Positions 7,108-14,987 of a stretch of 56,518 bases of DNA are shown piece by piece. Numbering within the stretch: the first letter of the stretch is position 1; every line of letters begins with the position of its first letter. The DNA is taken from NCBI RefSeq assembly GCF_018883605.1, contig NZ_JAHLEM010000084.1, positions 1 through 56,518 of the forward strand, written 5' to 3'. Origin of the DNA: Streptomyces niphimycinicus (GTDB taxonomy: Bacteria; Actinomycetota; Actinomycetes; Streptomycetales; Streptomycetaceae). Under the pieces are notes generated by a model. It saw only the letters and a list, made by a program, of their open reading frames with translations, was not told where the DNA came from and did no database searches. The position numbers were made by a program, and so were the translations under genes.

Positions 7108-8169
7108 CTAGGGGGTGTCCTGCGGATCATGCACCGTTCGCCCGGCCCCGTTCGGCGTGTCGTGGATCGGCGGGGCCCCGGGGGTGTCGTCCGTCGGCGC
7201 GCCGTAGCGGCGGGCGAGTTCGGCGACGGCGCGGGCGACGGCCGACCGCAGCTCGGGCGGCCCCAGCACCTCGGCGTCGGTGCCCAGCCGCAGCATGTCG
7301 TGGACCGCGACCGGCAGCGACTCCACGGGGAGGACGACACGCCGGCGCCCCCGGTCGTCGGGCGGGCCCGCCACGGCCACCGCCTCCGCGCCCACCGCCC
7401 CGAACTGCATCGGGAGCAGCTTCACCCCGCGCTCGGAGAGCAGGAGTTCGGCCTCGCCCTGGAAGCGCGAGGACTCCAGGCGGTGGGACGACTCCTCCCA
7501 GTAGGCGGCGAGGTCGAACCCGGCGGGCCGTTCGAAGACCTCCGCCAGCACCTCGGCGGTGAGGATCCGGGAGACCCGGTAGTTGCGCACGGTGTCCTCG
7601 ACCCTCGCCACCAGGTACCAGATGCCGCCCTTGAGGACGAGGCCCAGCGGGCACAGCTCCCGCCGCACCTCGCCGCGCCAGCGGCGGTAGTGCACCCGCA
7701 GGAGCCGCCGCTCCCATACGGCCTCGGCGGCCGCCGCCAGATGGGGCACCGGCTCGGCGTCCCGGAACCAGCCCGGCGCGTCGAGGTGGAAGCGCTCCTG
7801 GATGCGGCGGGAGCGCTCCCCCAGCTCGGCCGGGAGCGCGGCCCGCAGCTTGAGCTGGGCCGTGGTGAGGTCGGCGCCCAGGCCCAGCTCGGCGGCCGGG
7901 CCCGGCATCCCGGCGAGGAAGAGCGAGTCGGCCTCGTCGCCGGTGAGCCCGGTCAGCCGGGTGCGATAGCCGTCGAGCAGCCGGTAGCCCCCGGCCGGGC
8001 CGCGGTCGGCGTACACCGGCACACCGGACGCGCTCAGCGCCTCCACATCGCGGTAGACGGTGCGCACCGAGACCTCCAGCTCGGCGGCGAGCTCGGGCGC
8101 GGTCATCCGGCCCCGGTTCTGAAGCAGCAGAAGCAGCGAGAGAAGGCGGTCGGCACGCATGCGGTCCAT
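7108..8169 (-). CDS. WYL domain-containing transcriptional regulator (YafY family)
   Basis: About 353 aa from ATG 8169 (MDRMRADRLL). The order is: an N-terminal winged HTH (RLLSLLLLLQNRGRMTAPEL then AAELEVSVRTVYRDVEALSA), a middle WYL domain with GLVLKGGIWYLVARVEDTVR carrying the W-Y-L core, and a C-terminal WCX region ending near GPPELRSAVARAVAELARRY. WYL proteins sense a ligand, often nucleic acid or a nucleotide, and repress or activate neighbours. It diverges from the DUF3224 gene at 8321, and an 18-bp perfect inverted repeat begins 3 bp upstream of the chosen start, so it very likely controls that gene and itself. An earlier start at 8190 would read through the palindrome and is rejected. 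Confidence 0.92.
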   Translation of the reverse strand: MDRMRADRLLSLLLLLQNRGRMTAPELAAELEVSVRTVYRDVEALSASGVPVYADRGPAGGYRLLDGYRTRLTGLTGDEADSLFLAGMPGPAAELGLGADLTTAQLKLRAALPAELGERSRRIQERFHLDAPGWFRDAEPVPHLAAAAEAVWERRLLRVHYRRWRGEVRRELCPLGLVLKGGIWYLVARVEDTVRNYRVSRILTAEVLAEVFERPAGFDLAAYWEESSHRLESSRFQGEAELLLSERGVKLLPMQFGAVGAEAVAVAGPPDDRGRRRVVLPVESLPVAVHDMLRLGTDAEVLGPPELRSAVARAVAELARRYGAPTDDTPGAPPIHDTPNGAGRTVHDPQDTP

Positions 8170-8171
8170 TG

Positions 8172-8212
8172 TGGCCGCCGTACCTGACAAAGGGTGTCAG
8201 GTACGGCGGCCA
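8172..8212. promoter_or_regulatory. 18-bp perfect inverted repeat, likely WYL regulator operator
   Basis: The arms at 8172-8189 and 8195-8212 are perfectly complementary (inner halves TACCTGACA and TGTCAGGTA), with the loop AAGGG. It lies between the divergent WYL regulator and DUF3224 genes. Symmetry and position indicate an operator. A transcribed hairpin is also possible, but there is no gene end nearby to terminate. Confidence 0.8.
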
Positions 8213-8320
8213 GGATGGTTTCCACGGCCGATCCACAGCCGATCCGGCCTCTGATCAGCCCCTGACCGGCCTTGACCGGCCTCCGACCGACCCTGACCGG
8301 CTCCTGAAAGGACATCCGCT

Positions 8321-8728
8321 ATGACCACGCACACCACCGGCCACTTCACCTACGCCGACTGGAAGGAGACCGCCCTCGAAGAGGCCCAGGACGGCGGCGT
8401 GAAGCTGGCCCAGGCCGTGGTGACGAACGCCTTCTCGGGCGGCATCGAGGCACCCCGGACCAGTTGCGATTACGCGATCACCTATCTGTCCGAGAAGACC
8501 GGCGTCTGCTGCGGCTACGAGCTGCTGACCGGCACCCTCGACGGGCGCGCGGGCAGCTTCGTCGTACTACAGCACGGCAGTTGGGGCGAGGACGCCACCG
8601 TCCACTGCACCTTCGAGGTGGTGCCCGGATCCGGCACCGGCGAGCTGACCGGACTCACCGGATCGGGCACCTTCGCCGCCGTACGCGGGGAGACCGAGAT
8701 CCCCTACAGCTTCGACTACACGCTCTAG
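8321..8728 (+). CDS. DUF3224 domain-containing protein
   Basis: 135 aa beginning MTTHTTGHFTYADWKETALE. A beta-rich small-barrel pattern follows: VTNAFSGGIEAPRTSCDYAI, SFVVLQHGSWGEDATVHCTF and TGSGTFAAVRGETEIPYSFD. This matches the DUF3224 family, whose fold resembles allene-oxide-cyclase-like barrels. No enzymatic role is established. It diverges from the WYL regulator across an 18-bp palindrome, a recurrent pairing in actinomycetes that suggests the protein is the regulator's main target. RBS GAAAGGA lies 7-13 nt upstream. It converges with the uracil-DNA glycosylase gene; only 13 bp separate the stops. Confidence 0.88.
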   Translation: MTTHTTGHFTYADWKETALEEAQDGGVKLAQAVVTNAFSGGIEAPRTSCDYAITYLSEKTGVCCGYELLTGTLDGRAGSFVVLQHGSWGEDATVHCTFEVVPGSGTGELTGLTGSGTFAAVRGETEIPYSFDYTL

Positions 8729-8741
8729 CAGGGTGGTCCGG

Positions 8742-9422
8742 TCAGGCGCCGAGGTCCGGGATCCGCCAGTCGATCGGGGTGTGTCCCTGGGCCTTGACCG
8801 CCTCGTCGATATGGGTGAAGGGGCGCGAGCCGAAGAACTTCTTCGCCGACAGCGGGGACGGGTGCGCCCCCTTCACCACCGCATGCCGCGACTCGTCGAT
8901 CAGCGGCAGCTTCTTCTGGGCGTAGTTCCCCCAGAGCACGAAGACGGCCGGATCGGGGCGCGAGGCCACCGCGTGGATCACCGCGTCGGTGAACTTCTCC
9001 CATCCCTTGCTCTTATGGGAGTTGGCCTCGCCGCCCCGGACCGTCAGCACCGCGTTGAGCAGCAGCACCCCCTGCCGCGCCCACGGCATCAGATAGCCGT
9101 TGTCGGGCACCGGGTGGCCGAGCTCCTCCTTCATCTCCTTGAAGATGTTCCGCAGCGACGGCGGGGTCTTGACGCCCGGCCGCACCGAGAAGCACAGACC
9201 GTGGCCCTGGCCCTCGCCGTGGTACGGGTCCTGCCCGAGGACGAGCACCTTCACCTGGTCGAACGGCGTGGCCTCCAGGGCGGCGAACACCTCCTCGCGC
9301 GGCGGGTACACCGGCCCCTTGTCCCGCTCCTCCTCGACGAACTCGGTGAGCTCCTTGAAATAGGGCTTCTCCAGCTCCTCGCCGAGGACCCCGCGCCAGG
9401 ACTCGGGCAGCACATAGGGCAC
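8742..9422 (-). CDS. ung: Uracil-DNA glycosylase, family 1
   Basis: 226 aa, the normal family-1 length. It removes uracil from DNA as the first step of base-excision repair. The catalytic water-activating loop VLGQDPYHGEGQGHGL, the FSV uracil-stacking region, LLLNAVLTVRGGEANSHKSK and the HPSPLSAKKFFGSRPF minor-groove/His loop are all intact. The start was taken as GTG 9422 because GGAGG lies 8 nt upstream on the minus strand and the protein then begins near VPYVLPESWRGVLGEEL. The ATG at 9482 would add 20 residues that do not fit the family. It is a housekeeping gene without an obvious operon partner. Confidence 0.95.
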   Translation of the reverse strand: MPYVLPESWRGVLGEELEKPYFKELTEFVEEERDKGPVYPPREEVFAALEATPFDQVKVLVLGQDPYHGEGQGHGLCFSVRPGVKTPPSLRNIFKEMKEELGHPVPDNGYLMPWARQGVLLLNAVLTVRGGEANSHKSKGWEKFTDAVIHAVASRPDPAVFVLWGNYAQKKLPLIDESRHAVVKGAHPSPLSAKKFFGSRPFTHIDEAVKAQGHTPIDWRIPDLGA

Positions 9423-9540
9423 GTCTACAACCTCCGGTCGTGTTCCGTCTAGGGCACAGAACCTACCGGTGGCCACTGACACAACGCCTCGTATGGACCG
9501 GGCACCGGTCCACGGTGCCCAGCCTCATCTGGACCCGGCA

Positions 9541-9571
9541 CCGGCCCGCGGCGCCCATGGCGCGGGGCCGG
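9541..9571 (-). terminator. Hairpin downstream of the SDR operon
   Basis: CCGGCCCGCG at 9541-9550 pairs with CGCGGGGCCGG at 9561-9571 with one bulged base. It lies just past the SDR stop at 9584 on the minus strand. There is no U tract, as is usual in Streptomyces. Confidence 0.5.
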
Positions 9572-9583
9572 ACCGGGCGCCGG

Positions 9584-10345
9584 TCAGCCGATCCCGGCGC
9601 CCAGCAGAATGCCGCCGTCCACCACGAGCGTCTGGCCGGTGACCCACGCCGCCTGGTCGGAGGTGAGGAACGCGGTCGCGCCCCCGATGTCCTCCGGCGC
9701 GCCGAGCCGCTTCAGCGGATAGGCCGCGGCGGCCTCCTCCTCCCGCCCCTCGTACAGGGCGGTGGCGAACTTGGTCTTCACCACCGCCGGCGCGATGGCG
9801 TTGACCCGCACCCGCGGGGCGAACTCCTGGGCGAGCTGCACCGTGAGGTTGATCATGGCGGCCTTGCTGACGCCGTACGCCGCGATGAACGGCGAGGACG
9901 ACATCCCGGCGAGCGAGGCGATGTTGACGATCGTGCCGCCGTTCTCCTGCTGCCATGCCTTCCAGGTCCGCTGGGCGAAGCCCAGTGCCGAGACGACATT
10001 GGTCTCGAAGACCTTACGGATCACATCGAGGTCGAGATCGGCGATGGGCGAGTACACCGGGTTGGTGCCGGCGTTGTTGACCAGGTGGTCGATCCGGCCG
10101 AACGCCTCCATCGTCCGCTCGACGGCGGCCGCCTGGTGCGCCTGGTCGTGGGCCTTCCCGGCGGCGTAGATCGCACGGTCGGGCCCGAGCCGCTCCACGG
10201 CCTCCTTGAGCGCGTCCTCGTTGCGCCCGGTGATGCACACCCGGTCGCCGCGGGCCACCATCGCCTCGGCGATGGCGTAGCCGATCCCCCGGCTCGCCCC
10301 GGTGATGAGCGCGGCCTTGCCGCTGTCCTGTATCTGCGCGGTCAT
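9584..10345 (-). CDS. SDR family oxidoreductase (FabG-like)
   Basis: 253 aa classical short-chain dehydrogenase. It has TGASRGIG (residues 16-23) for NAD(P) binding, NNAG (about 90) and the catalytic Ser ... Tyr-x3-Lys set (NIASLAGMSSSPFIAAYGVSKAA). The end GQTLVVDGGILLGAGIG is typical of FabG-like reductases. It probably reduces a keto group or oxidises a hydroxy group on an acyl-CoA or similar substrate. It is the second gene of a pair: its start is 18 bp after the stop of the FabG-type gene at 10364, so they are an operon. Two SDRs in tandem, with a FadR-like box upstream, suggest fatty-acyl or steroid-type beta-oxidation, but this is inference. RBS GGAG is present upstream. Confidence 0.9.
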   Translation of the reverse strand: MTAQIQDSGKAALITGASRGIGYAIAEAMVARGDRVCITGRNEDALKEAVERLGPDRAIYAAGKAHDQAHQAAAVERTMEAFGRIDHLVNNAGTNPVYSPIADLDLDVIRKVFETNVVSALGFAQRTWKAWQQENGGTIVNIASLAGMSSSPFIAAYGVSKAAMINLTVQLAQEFAPRVRVNAIAPAVVKTKFATALYEGREEEAAAAYPLKRLGAPEDIGGATAFLTSDQAAWVTGQTLVVDGGILLGAGIG

Positions 10346-10363
10346 CTGGTGGGTGACTCCTGA

Positions 10364-11125
10364 TCAGTTGAGCGGGCCGCCGGCCACGTACAGGACCTGG
10401 CCGGAGACGAATCCGGCCGCCTCGCCGGTGAAGAAGGCGACCGCGTTGGCGATGTCGCCGGGCTCGCCGACCCGCTGCACCGGGATCTGGCTCGCGGCGG
10501 CCTTCTGGAAGTCCTCGAAGCCCATGCCGACGCGCTGGGCGGTCGCGGCGGTCATGTCGGTGGCGATGAACCCGGGGGCCACGGCGTTGGCGGTGACGCC
10601 GAACTTGCCGAGTTCGATGGCGAGGGTCTTGGTGAAGCCCTGCATTCCGGCCTTGGCCGCGGAGTAGTTGACCTGGCCGCGGTTGCCCAGCGCCGAGCTG
10701 CTGGAGAGATTGACGATCCGGCCGAAGCCGGCGTCCACCATGTGCTTCTGGCAGGCGCGCGACATCAGGAACGCACCCCGCAGATGCACGTTCATCACGG
10801 TGTCCCAGTCGGACTCGCTCATCTTGAAGAGCAGATTGTCGCGGAGCACACCCGCGTTGTTGACCAGGATCGTCGGCGCGCCGAGTTCCTCGGCGACACG
10901 CGCGACGGCGGCCTCGACCTGCTCGGCGTCCGACACATCGCAGCCCACGGCGATGGCCTTGCCGCCCGCCTCGGTGATCTTCGCCACGGTGTCCGCGCAG
11001 GACCCCTCGTCGAGGTCGAGCACGGCGACGACGCGACCCTCCTCGGCCAGGCGCACGGCGGTCGCCGCGCCGATGCCGCGGGCCGCGCCCGTCACGATGG
11101 CAACGCGCTGCTCGGTGGTGGACAT
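10364..11125 (-). CDS. 3-oxoacyl-ACP reductase-like SDR (FabG family)
   Basis: 253 aa from ATG 11125 (MSTTEQRVAIVTGAARGIG), with GGGAG about 8 nt upstream. TGAARGIG, NNAG, the catalytic NLSSSSALGNRGQVNYSAAK block (Ser, Tyr, Lys) and PGFIATDMT are all present, closely matching the FabG/beta-ketoacyl reductase group. The end GQVLYVAGGPLN is seen in FabG4-type and acyl-CoA-linked reductases. It is the first gene of the two-SDR operon. The segment upstream on the minus strand contains AGCAACCGCTTAGT, an imperfect palindrome resembling TetR-type sites of fatty-acid catabolism genes. The longer ORF start at 11143 adds MRGRTR and is rejected on RBS placement. Confidence 0.9.
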   Translation of the reverse strand: MSTTEQRVAIVTGAARGIGAATAVRLAEEGRVVAVLDLDEGSCADTVAKITEAGGKAIAVGCDVSDAEQVEAAVARVAEELGAPTILVNNAGVLRDNLLFKMSESDWDTVMNVHLRGAFLMSRACQKHMVDAGFGRIVNLSSSSALGNRGQVNYSAAKAGMQGFTKTLAIELGKFGVTANAVAPGFIATDMTAATAQRVGMGFEDFQKAAASQIPVQRVGEPGDIANAVAFFTGEAAGFVSGQVLYVAGGPLN

Positions 11126-11176
11126 GCGGGTTCTCCCTCGCATCGATGGCGGCTCACCGTCCCGGCCCGGGGAGTG

Positions 11177-11190
11177 AGCAACCGCTTAGT
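11177..11190. promoter_or_regulatory. Possible TetR-type (FadR-like) operator upstream of the SDR operon
   Basis: AGCAACCGCTTAGT is an imperfect inverted repeat with outer A..T, inner AA..TT and central CG matched. It lies 52-65 bp upstream of the first SDR start. It resembles AGCAAGCGCTTGCT-like sites before acyl-CoA metabolism genes. Weak evidence. Confidence 0.3.
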
Positions 11191-11330
11191 CTCTCCTGCG
11201 CACGAGACGCTATGAGGCCCGCCACCGCCTGTCAACGACCGCCCTTATGTACTCGCTCACCTCGGGGCGCTTTCACCCGGTGTGTCACCACGCCGGCACC
11301 GGGTGTGTCACCGCACCAGCAGCCGGTGTG

Positions 11331-11726
11331 TCACCGCACCAGCAGATCGAGCAACCGCTCGACCTCCGCCTCCGCGTCCGCCGTCAGCCCCGTGTGCACC
11401 GGCCCCGGCTGGACGACCGTGGAGCGCGGCGCCACCAGCCAGCGGAAGCGCCGCCCCGGGTCGTCCTCCGCCGCCTGACCGGCCCGCTCTCCCCCGCAGC
11501 AGACGCACTCCACCGCGCGCAGCGCGGCCCGTACCGCCTCCACGTCCGCCGAGGGGTCGAGGGCGCGCAGCCGGTCCTCGTCCAGATGGACCCGGGCCGC
11601 CACGAAGGACGTCGCGCGGCAGTAGACGACGACGCCCGCGTTGATCTGCTCACCGCGCTCGACCCGGGGCACGACCCGCAGCACGGCGTACTCGAAGACA
11701 TCCCGGCCGTTGTGGAACCCGCTCAC
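11331..11726 (-). CDS. DUF3037 domain-containing protein
   Basis: 131 aa from GTG 11726, which overlaps the stop of the HipA-like gene (GTGA at 11723-11726), implying coupled translation. It begins VSGFHNGRDVFEYAVLRVVP and contains RVERGEQINAGVVVYCRATS, the typical DUF3037 core, then VHLDEDRLRALDPSADVEAV, a Cys pair (CVCC) and a C-terminal helix EAEVERLLDLLVR. DUF3037 proteins have no known activity but are regularly found directly after HipA-like kinases in actinobacteria and proteobacteria, so the two probably work together. A start at 11762 would overlap the kinase by 40 bp and adds non-family residues. Confidence 0.85.
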   Translation of the reverse strand: MSGFHNGRDVFEYAVLRVVPRVERGEQINAGVVVYCRATSFVAARVHLDEDRLRALDPSADVEAVRAALRAVECVCCGGERAGQAAEDDPGRRFRWLVAPRSTVVQPGPVHTGLTADAEAEVERLLDLLVR

Positions 11727-12547
11727 TTCGACGCCTTTCCATCGACCCACACCCGCAGCCACTCCGGGGCCCTGGACGGCTCCTCACCGGCGCGCTCGCC
11801 GAGCGTGATCCCCGCGCCGACCGTGGCCGCCCGCTCCAACAGCACCTCGACATAGGCGCGGCGCACCGCGTCCGGCCCGTCGAAGCCCGGCTCATCGGTC
11901 AGCCACTCGTCGGGGACGTCCGCCACCACCTCGGTGAGCAGCTCCTCGGTGATCTGCGGCGCCAGTGCCTCGGCCGCCGCGGCGACGTCCGGTGCGAACG
12001 GCGCGAGCACATGCTCGGAGGCGTCGTAGGGCTTGCCCGCGGCCTTGTCCAGGCCGCGCCAGCCGTGGTGCCAGATCATCGTGGCGCCGTGGTCGATGAG
12101 CCACAACTGCCCGTGCCACACCAGCATGTTGGGGTTGCGCCAGGAGCGGTCCACATTGCCGATGAGCGCGTCGAACCACACCACCCGGCCGGCCTCCTCC
12201 GCACCCACCTCGAAGGCGAGCGGGTCGAAGCCGAGCGACCCGGGAAGGTAGTCCATGCCCAGGTTGAGCCCGCCACTGGCCTTGAGCAGCTCCTGCACCT
12301 CCTGGTCGGGCTCGCTCAGACCGATCACCGGGTCGAGCTGGATCCGCACCAGATCCGGAACCCGCAGCCCCAAACGACGGCCCAACTGGCCACAGACGAC
12401 CTCGGCGACGAGCGTCTTGCGCCCCTGCCCGGCGCCGGTGAACTTCATGACATAGGTGCCCAGATCGTCGGCCTCGACGATGCCCGGCAGCGATCCGCCC
12501 TCACGCAAGGGCGTGACATAGCGAATCGCGGTGACTTCGGTCAACAT
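11723..12547 (-). CDS. HipA-like kinase domain protein (HipA_2 family)
   Basis: 274 aa. It is a compact protein-kinase-like fold: YVMKFTGAGQGRKTLVAEVV (glycine-rich/Lys region), then VWFDALIGNVDRSWRNPNML with the catalytic Asp/Asn set, and LWLIDHGATMIWHHGW with the metal-binding Asp. This is the HipA_2 class, about half the size of true HipA toxins (about 440 aa), and no HipB antitoxin HTH is visible beside it. HipA kinases phosphorylate tRNA synthetases or other translation factors; the target of this short class is not known. It is followed by the overlapping DUF3037 gene. Both residue sets look intact, so activity is plausible. Confidence 0.85.
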   Translation of the reverse strand: MLTEVTAIRYVTPLREGGSLPGIVEADDLGTYVMKFTGAGQGRKTLVAEVVCGQLGRRLGLRVPDLVRIQLDPVIGLSEPDQEVQELLKASGGLNLGMDYLPGSLGFDPLAFEVGAEEAGRVVWFDALIGNVDRSWRNPNMLVWHGQLWLIDHGATMIWHHGWRGLDKAAGKPYDASEHVLAPFAPDVAAAAEALAPQITEELLTEVVADVPDEWLTDEPGFDGPDAVRRAYVEVLLERAATVGAGITLGERAGEEPSRAPEWLRVWVDGKASK

Positions 12548-13163
12548 TTTCCCAGGCTATCCGACATACTGACCTTGCAATTCACAATCGACTCCGGGCA
12601 GAAACAGACCGAGAAATCCGCTGCCATAAGCCCTGGGGAGAATCCGGAGCATTTCGCCCGGCCCGCCGATCCCCCGCCTCCCCAGCAGCCCGTCAAGCAC
12701 GGTGCGGCCCCCGGCTGTCGGCCCTGACGGGGACGGTCCAGTTTGATCATCCCGTCGGGGAACACCCGTGGATCCCTGGGATCAATCCAGGTCAGCCCCT
12801 GGCCACCGGTCAGCACCGGCTACCCGTTGGGGCGCGGCGGTTGGCCGCTGGTGGCCTGGCTGGAGGAGATTGCTGCGGCGCTGGAGGAGGGCCGCTGTCT
12901 GCACCGGCCGTCTCAGGTTTGAGAACCTGCATCCCCATCGCCCGGTCGCAGTTCGCCGAGGCCAGAGTTCTCACGCCCACGCCGGGGAGGGCCAAGCGGC
13001 CGCGCCGGGAACAGCCGGTCCGGCCGGCATGTTGCATCGACCGAGGACCGGCGTCGCACGGGTGGGAACAAGGTCATCCGCCCCGAGAGAATCCGGGCCC
13101 CGGGATCGCGGAACGCCCGCCGCGCACTCGGACCAAGACGTATTCATGCAGGAGGACTGTTTT
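12548..13163. other. Intergenic stretch without a recognised gene
   Basis: 616 bp between the HipA-like start and the PIG-L start. No complete gene is recognised. A plus-strand frame from about 12803 to the stop at 12922 reads STGYPLGRGGWPLVAWLEEI then AAALEEGRCLHRPSQV, and the minus strand near 12750-12816 reads LTGGQGLTWIDPRDPRVFP. Both look protein-like and may be debris of lost genes, but neither could be assigned. The Shine-Dalgarno GGAGG for PIG-L is at 13151-13155. Confidence 0.4.
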
Positions 13164-13997
13164 ATGACTGACCGGCCCTTGACGCTGATGGCAGTGCATG
13201 CCCACCCCGACGACGAGGCCACCCAAACCGGAGGGGTCCTCGCGCGGTACGCGGCGGAAGGCATCCGTACGGTTCTCGTGACGTGTACCGACGGCGGTTG
13301 CGGTGATGGACCGGGAGGTATCAAGCCGGGCGATCCCGGGCACGATCCGGTGGCCGTTGCCTCGATGCGCCGTCAGGAACTCGAAGCGAGCTGTGAGGTC
13401 CTGAAGATCAGCGATCTGGAGATGCTGGACTATGCCGACTCCGGGATGACGGGCTGGCCGAGCAACGACGCCCCCGGATCCTTCTGGCAGACCCCCGTGG
13501 CGGAAGGCGCCGCCCGACTCGCGGAACTCATGCGGCACTACCGCCCCGATGTGGTCGTCACCTATGACGAGAACGGCTTCTACGGCCACCCCGACCACAT
13601 CCAGGCCAACCGCATCACGATGGCGGCGCTGGAGATGACCGCGCTGACACCGAAGGTGTACTGGACGACGATGCCCCACTCGATGATGCGGCGGTTCGGC
13701 GAGATCATGCGCGAGTTCAATGAGGACATGCCTGAGCCGGATCCCGCCGAGGCCGCCGCGGTGCCCGAGATCGGCCTCCCCGACGACGAGGTCACCACGT
13801 GGGTGGACACCACCGCATTCAGCGATCAGAAGTTCGACTCGCTGGCCGCGCACTCCAGTCAGGGCGAGAACATCTTCTTTCTCAAAATGGGCAAGGAGAG
13901 GTTCGGCGAGTTTATGGGCATGGAGACCTTCCTACGCGTCCAGGACGCCACCGGCGCGGCCCTACCCGAGAACGATCTCTTCGCCGGACTGCGCTGA
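13164..13997 (+). CDS. PIG-L family deacetylase (Mca/MshB-like)
   Basis: 277 aa from ATG 13164, with GGAGG at 13151-13155. The zinc site motifs AHPDDEATQTGGVLARYA (His-Pro-Asp-Asp-Glu) and GFYGHPDHIQANRITMAALE (His) are intact. PIG-L enzymes remove N-acetyl groups from GlcNAc-type substrates. In actinomycetes this includes mycothiol biosynthesis (MshB) and cleavage of mycothiol conjugates (Mca). The length and the GFYGHPDH form are closest to the Mca/MshB branch, but many Streptomyces paralogues act on other sugars or antibiotics, so a specific symbol is not given. It stands alone, closed by a 20-bp hairpin terminator at 14022-14070. Confidence 0.88.
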   Translation: MTDRPLTLMAVHAHPDDEATQTGGVLARYAAEGIRTVLVTCTDGGCGDGPGGIKPGDPGHDPVAVASMRRQELEASCEVLKISDLEMLDYADSGMTGWPSNDAPGSFWQTPVAEGAARLAELMRHYRPDVVVTYDENGFYGHPDHIQANRITMAALEMTALTPKVYWTTMPHSMMRRFGEIMREFNEDMPEPDPAEAAAVPEIGLPDDEVTTWVDTTAFSDQKFDSLAAHSSQGENIFFLKMGKERFGEFMGMETFLRVQDATGAALPENDLFAGLR

Positions 13998-14021
13998 CCC
14001 GACCCCACGCGAGTTCCGCCC

Positions 14022-14070
14022 CGGCAGCCCGCGACCACCTGCACGGTTACCAGGTGGTCGCGGGCTGCCG
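14022..14070 (+). terminator. Strong hairpin terminator after the PIG-L gene
   Basis: Perfectly complementary 20-nt arms at 14022-14041 and 14051-14070 are separated by the 9-nt loop CACGGTTAC, beginning 25 bp after the PIG-L stop. It would also act on transcripts of the convergent TPR fragment. Confidence 0.85.
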
Positions 14071-14177
14071 ACTCGGATAGGTGCGCGGTGCCCGGACGGG
14101 CGCTGTCGCCGAACCATGTCTACGCGCTGCTGGTCCTCCCATGTCTGGGTACGCGACGCCCAGGACAGGGCAGGAGG

Positions 14178-14770
14178 TCAATTGGCCCGTGCGAGTTCCA
14201 GGAGTTCTTCGACGCCTTCGGCTCCAGCGAACTTCTTGAACCCGGGCAGCAGGTCGCGGACGAGGGTGACGCAGCGCGGGGCGCCGATCCGATTGGCCAG
14301 CAGGAGCGATTCCTTCGCGGCGGCTGCGGCGTGGTCGGCTTCGCCGGCTTGGAGGAAACTCCCGGCCTGATAGGTCAGGAAGACGGCGCGCGTCTTGTTC
14401 CGGGCTCCGGGAAGCAGCAGCATCCCTTCCCCGACCAACTGGTGGGCACGCGCGGGCTGTCCGAGATCGAGCAGGCATTGGCCGGAGTCCACCAGGACAT
14501 CGGCCGACTGCATCCAGGTGCACCAGGCTGGTGCGGGCTCGCCACCTGCGGCCTCCAGTTCGGCCTCGGCCGTGGATAGGGAGCGATGGCATGCGCGGGA
14601 TTCCCCGAGCGCGGCCTGGGCTCGTGCGAGCCGCAGGTGGAGCAGGGAGCGGGCGGTGGGGTGGCGGGTGTGGAGGATGGCGCTGTGCAGAATGTTCGCC
14701 GCGTCCTTCGGCTCGTTGAGCCAGGTGGCCTGGTAAGCGAGGTTGTGGCCGTCCTTGAGAACTGACCGTT
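14178..14770 (-). pseudogene. C-terminal fragment of an XRE/TPR-type Streptomyces regulator
   Basis: The minus-strand frame carries about 195 residues typical of the C-terminal TPR half of large Streptomyces XRE-TPR regulators: SLLHLRLARAQAALGESRAC, QCLLDLGQPARAHQLVGEGM, FLTYQAGSFLQAGEADHAA and the ending GVEELLELARAN. The frame extends upstream to 14972, but before about 14770 the residues lose family character, and no HTH is present. A full member would be 400 or more residues with an N-terminal HTH. A matching HTH start fragment lies at 19566-19715 on the same strand, with mobile DNA between. It may therefore be the 3' half of a gene interrupted by that insertion, with the middle lost. It could also be a short free-standing TPR protein, which is less likely. 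Confidence 0.65.
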
Positions 14771-14862
14771 GACCGCTTTCCTGGCCTGGCTCCGACGGCG
14801 AGGCGCTTCCTATCACATCTCGCCAGAGTCGGAGCACCGACGAAAGTGCTGCTGACGCACCG

Positions 14863-14904
14863 ACGGAACGGGTGGCATCGTGGTCACGATGCCACCCGTT
14901 CCGT
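14863..14904 (-). terminator. 20-bp perfect hairpin downstream of the MFS gene
   Basis: The arms at 14863-14882 and 14885-14904 are perfect complements with a 2-nt loop GT. It is placed 84 bp past the MFS stop (14988) on the minus strand. It is most simply the MFS terminator, but such a long near-palindrome at the edge of a mobile region could also be an element end. Confidence 0.65.
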
Positions 14905-14987
14905 GTTGTCAATCGTCGCGGCGGCCGGGCAGCTCCGGGCGGTGGTCCGCAGGCGGAAGACAGCCCAGGCACAAGCGGCCCGCGCCT

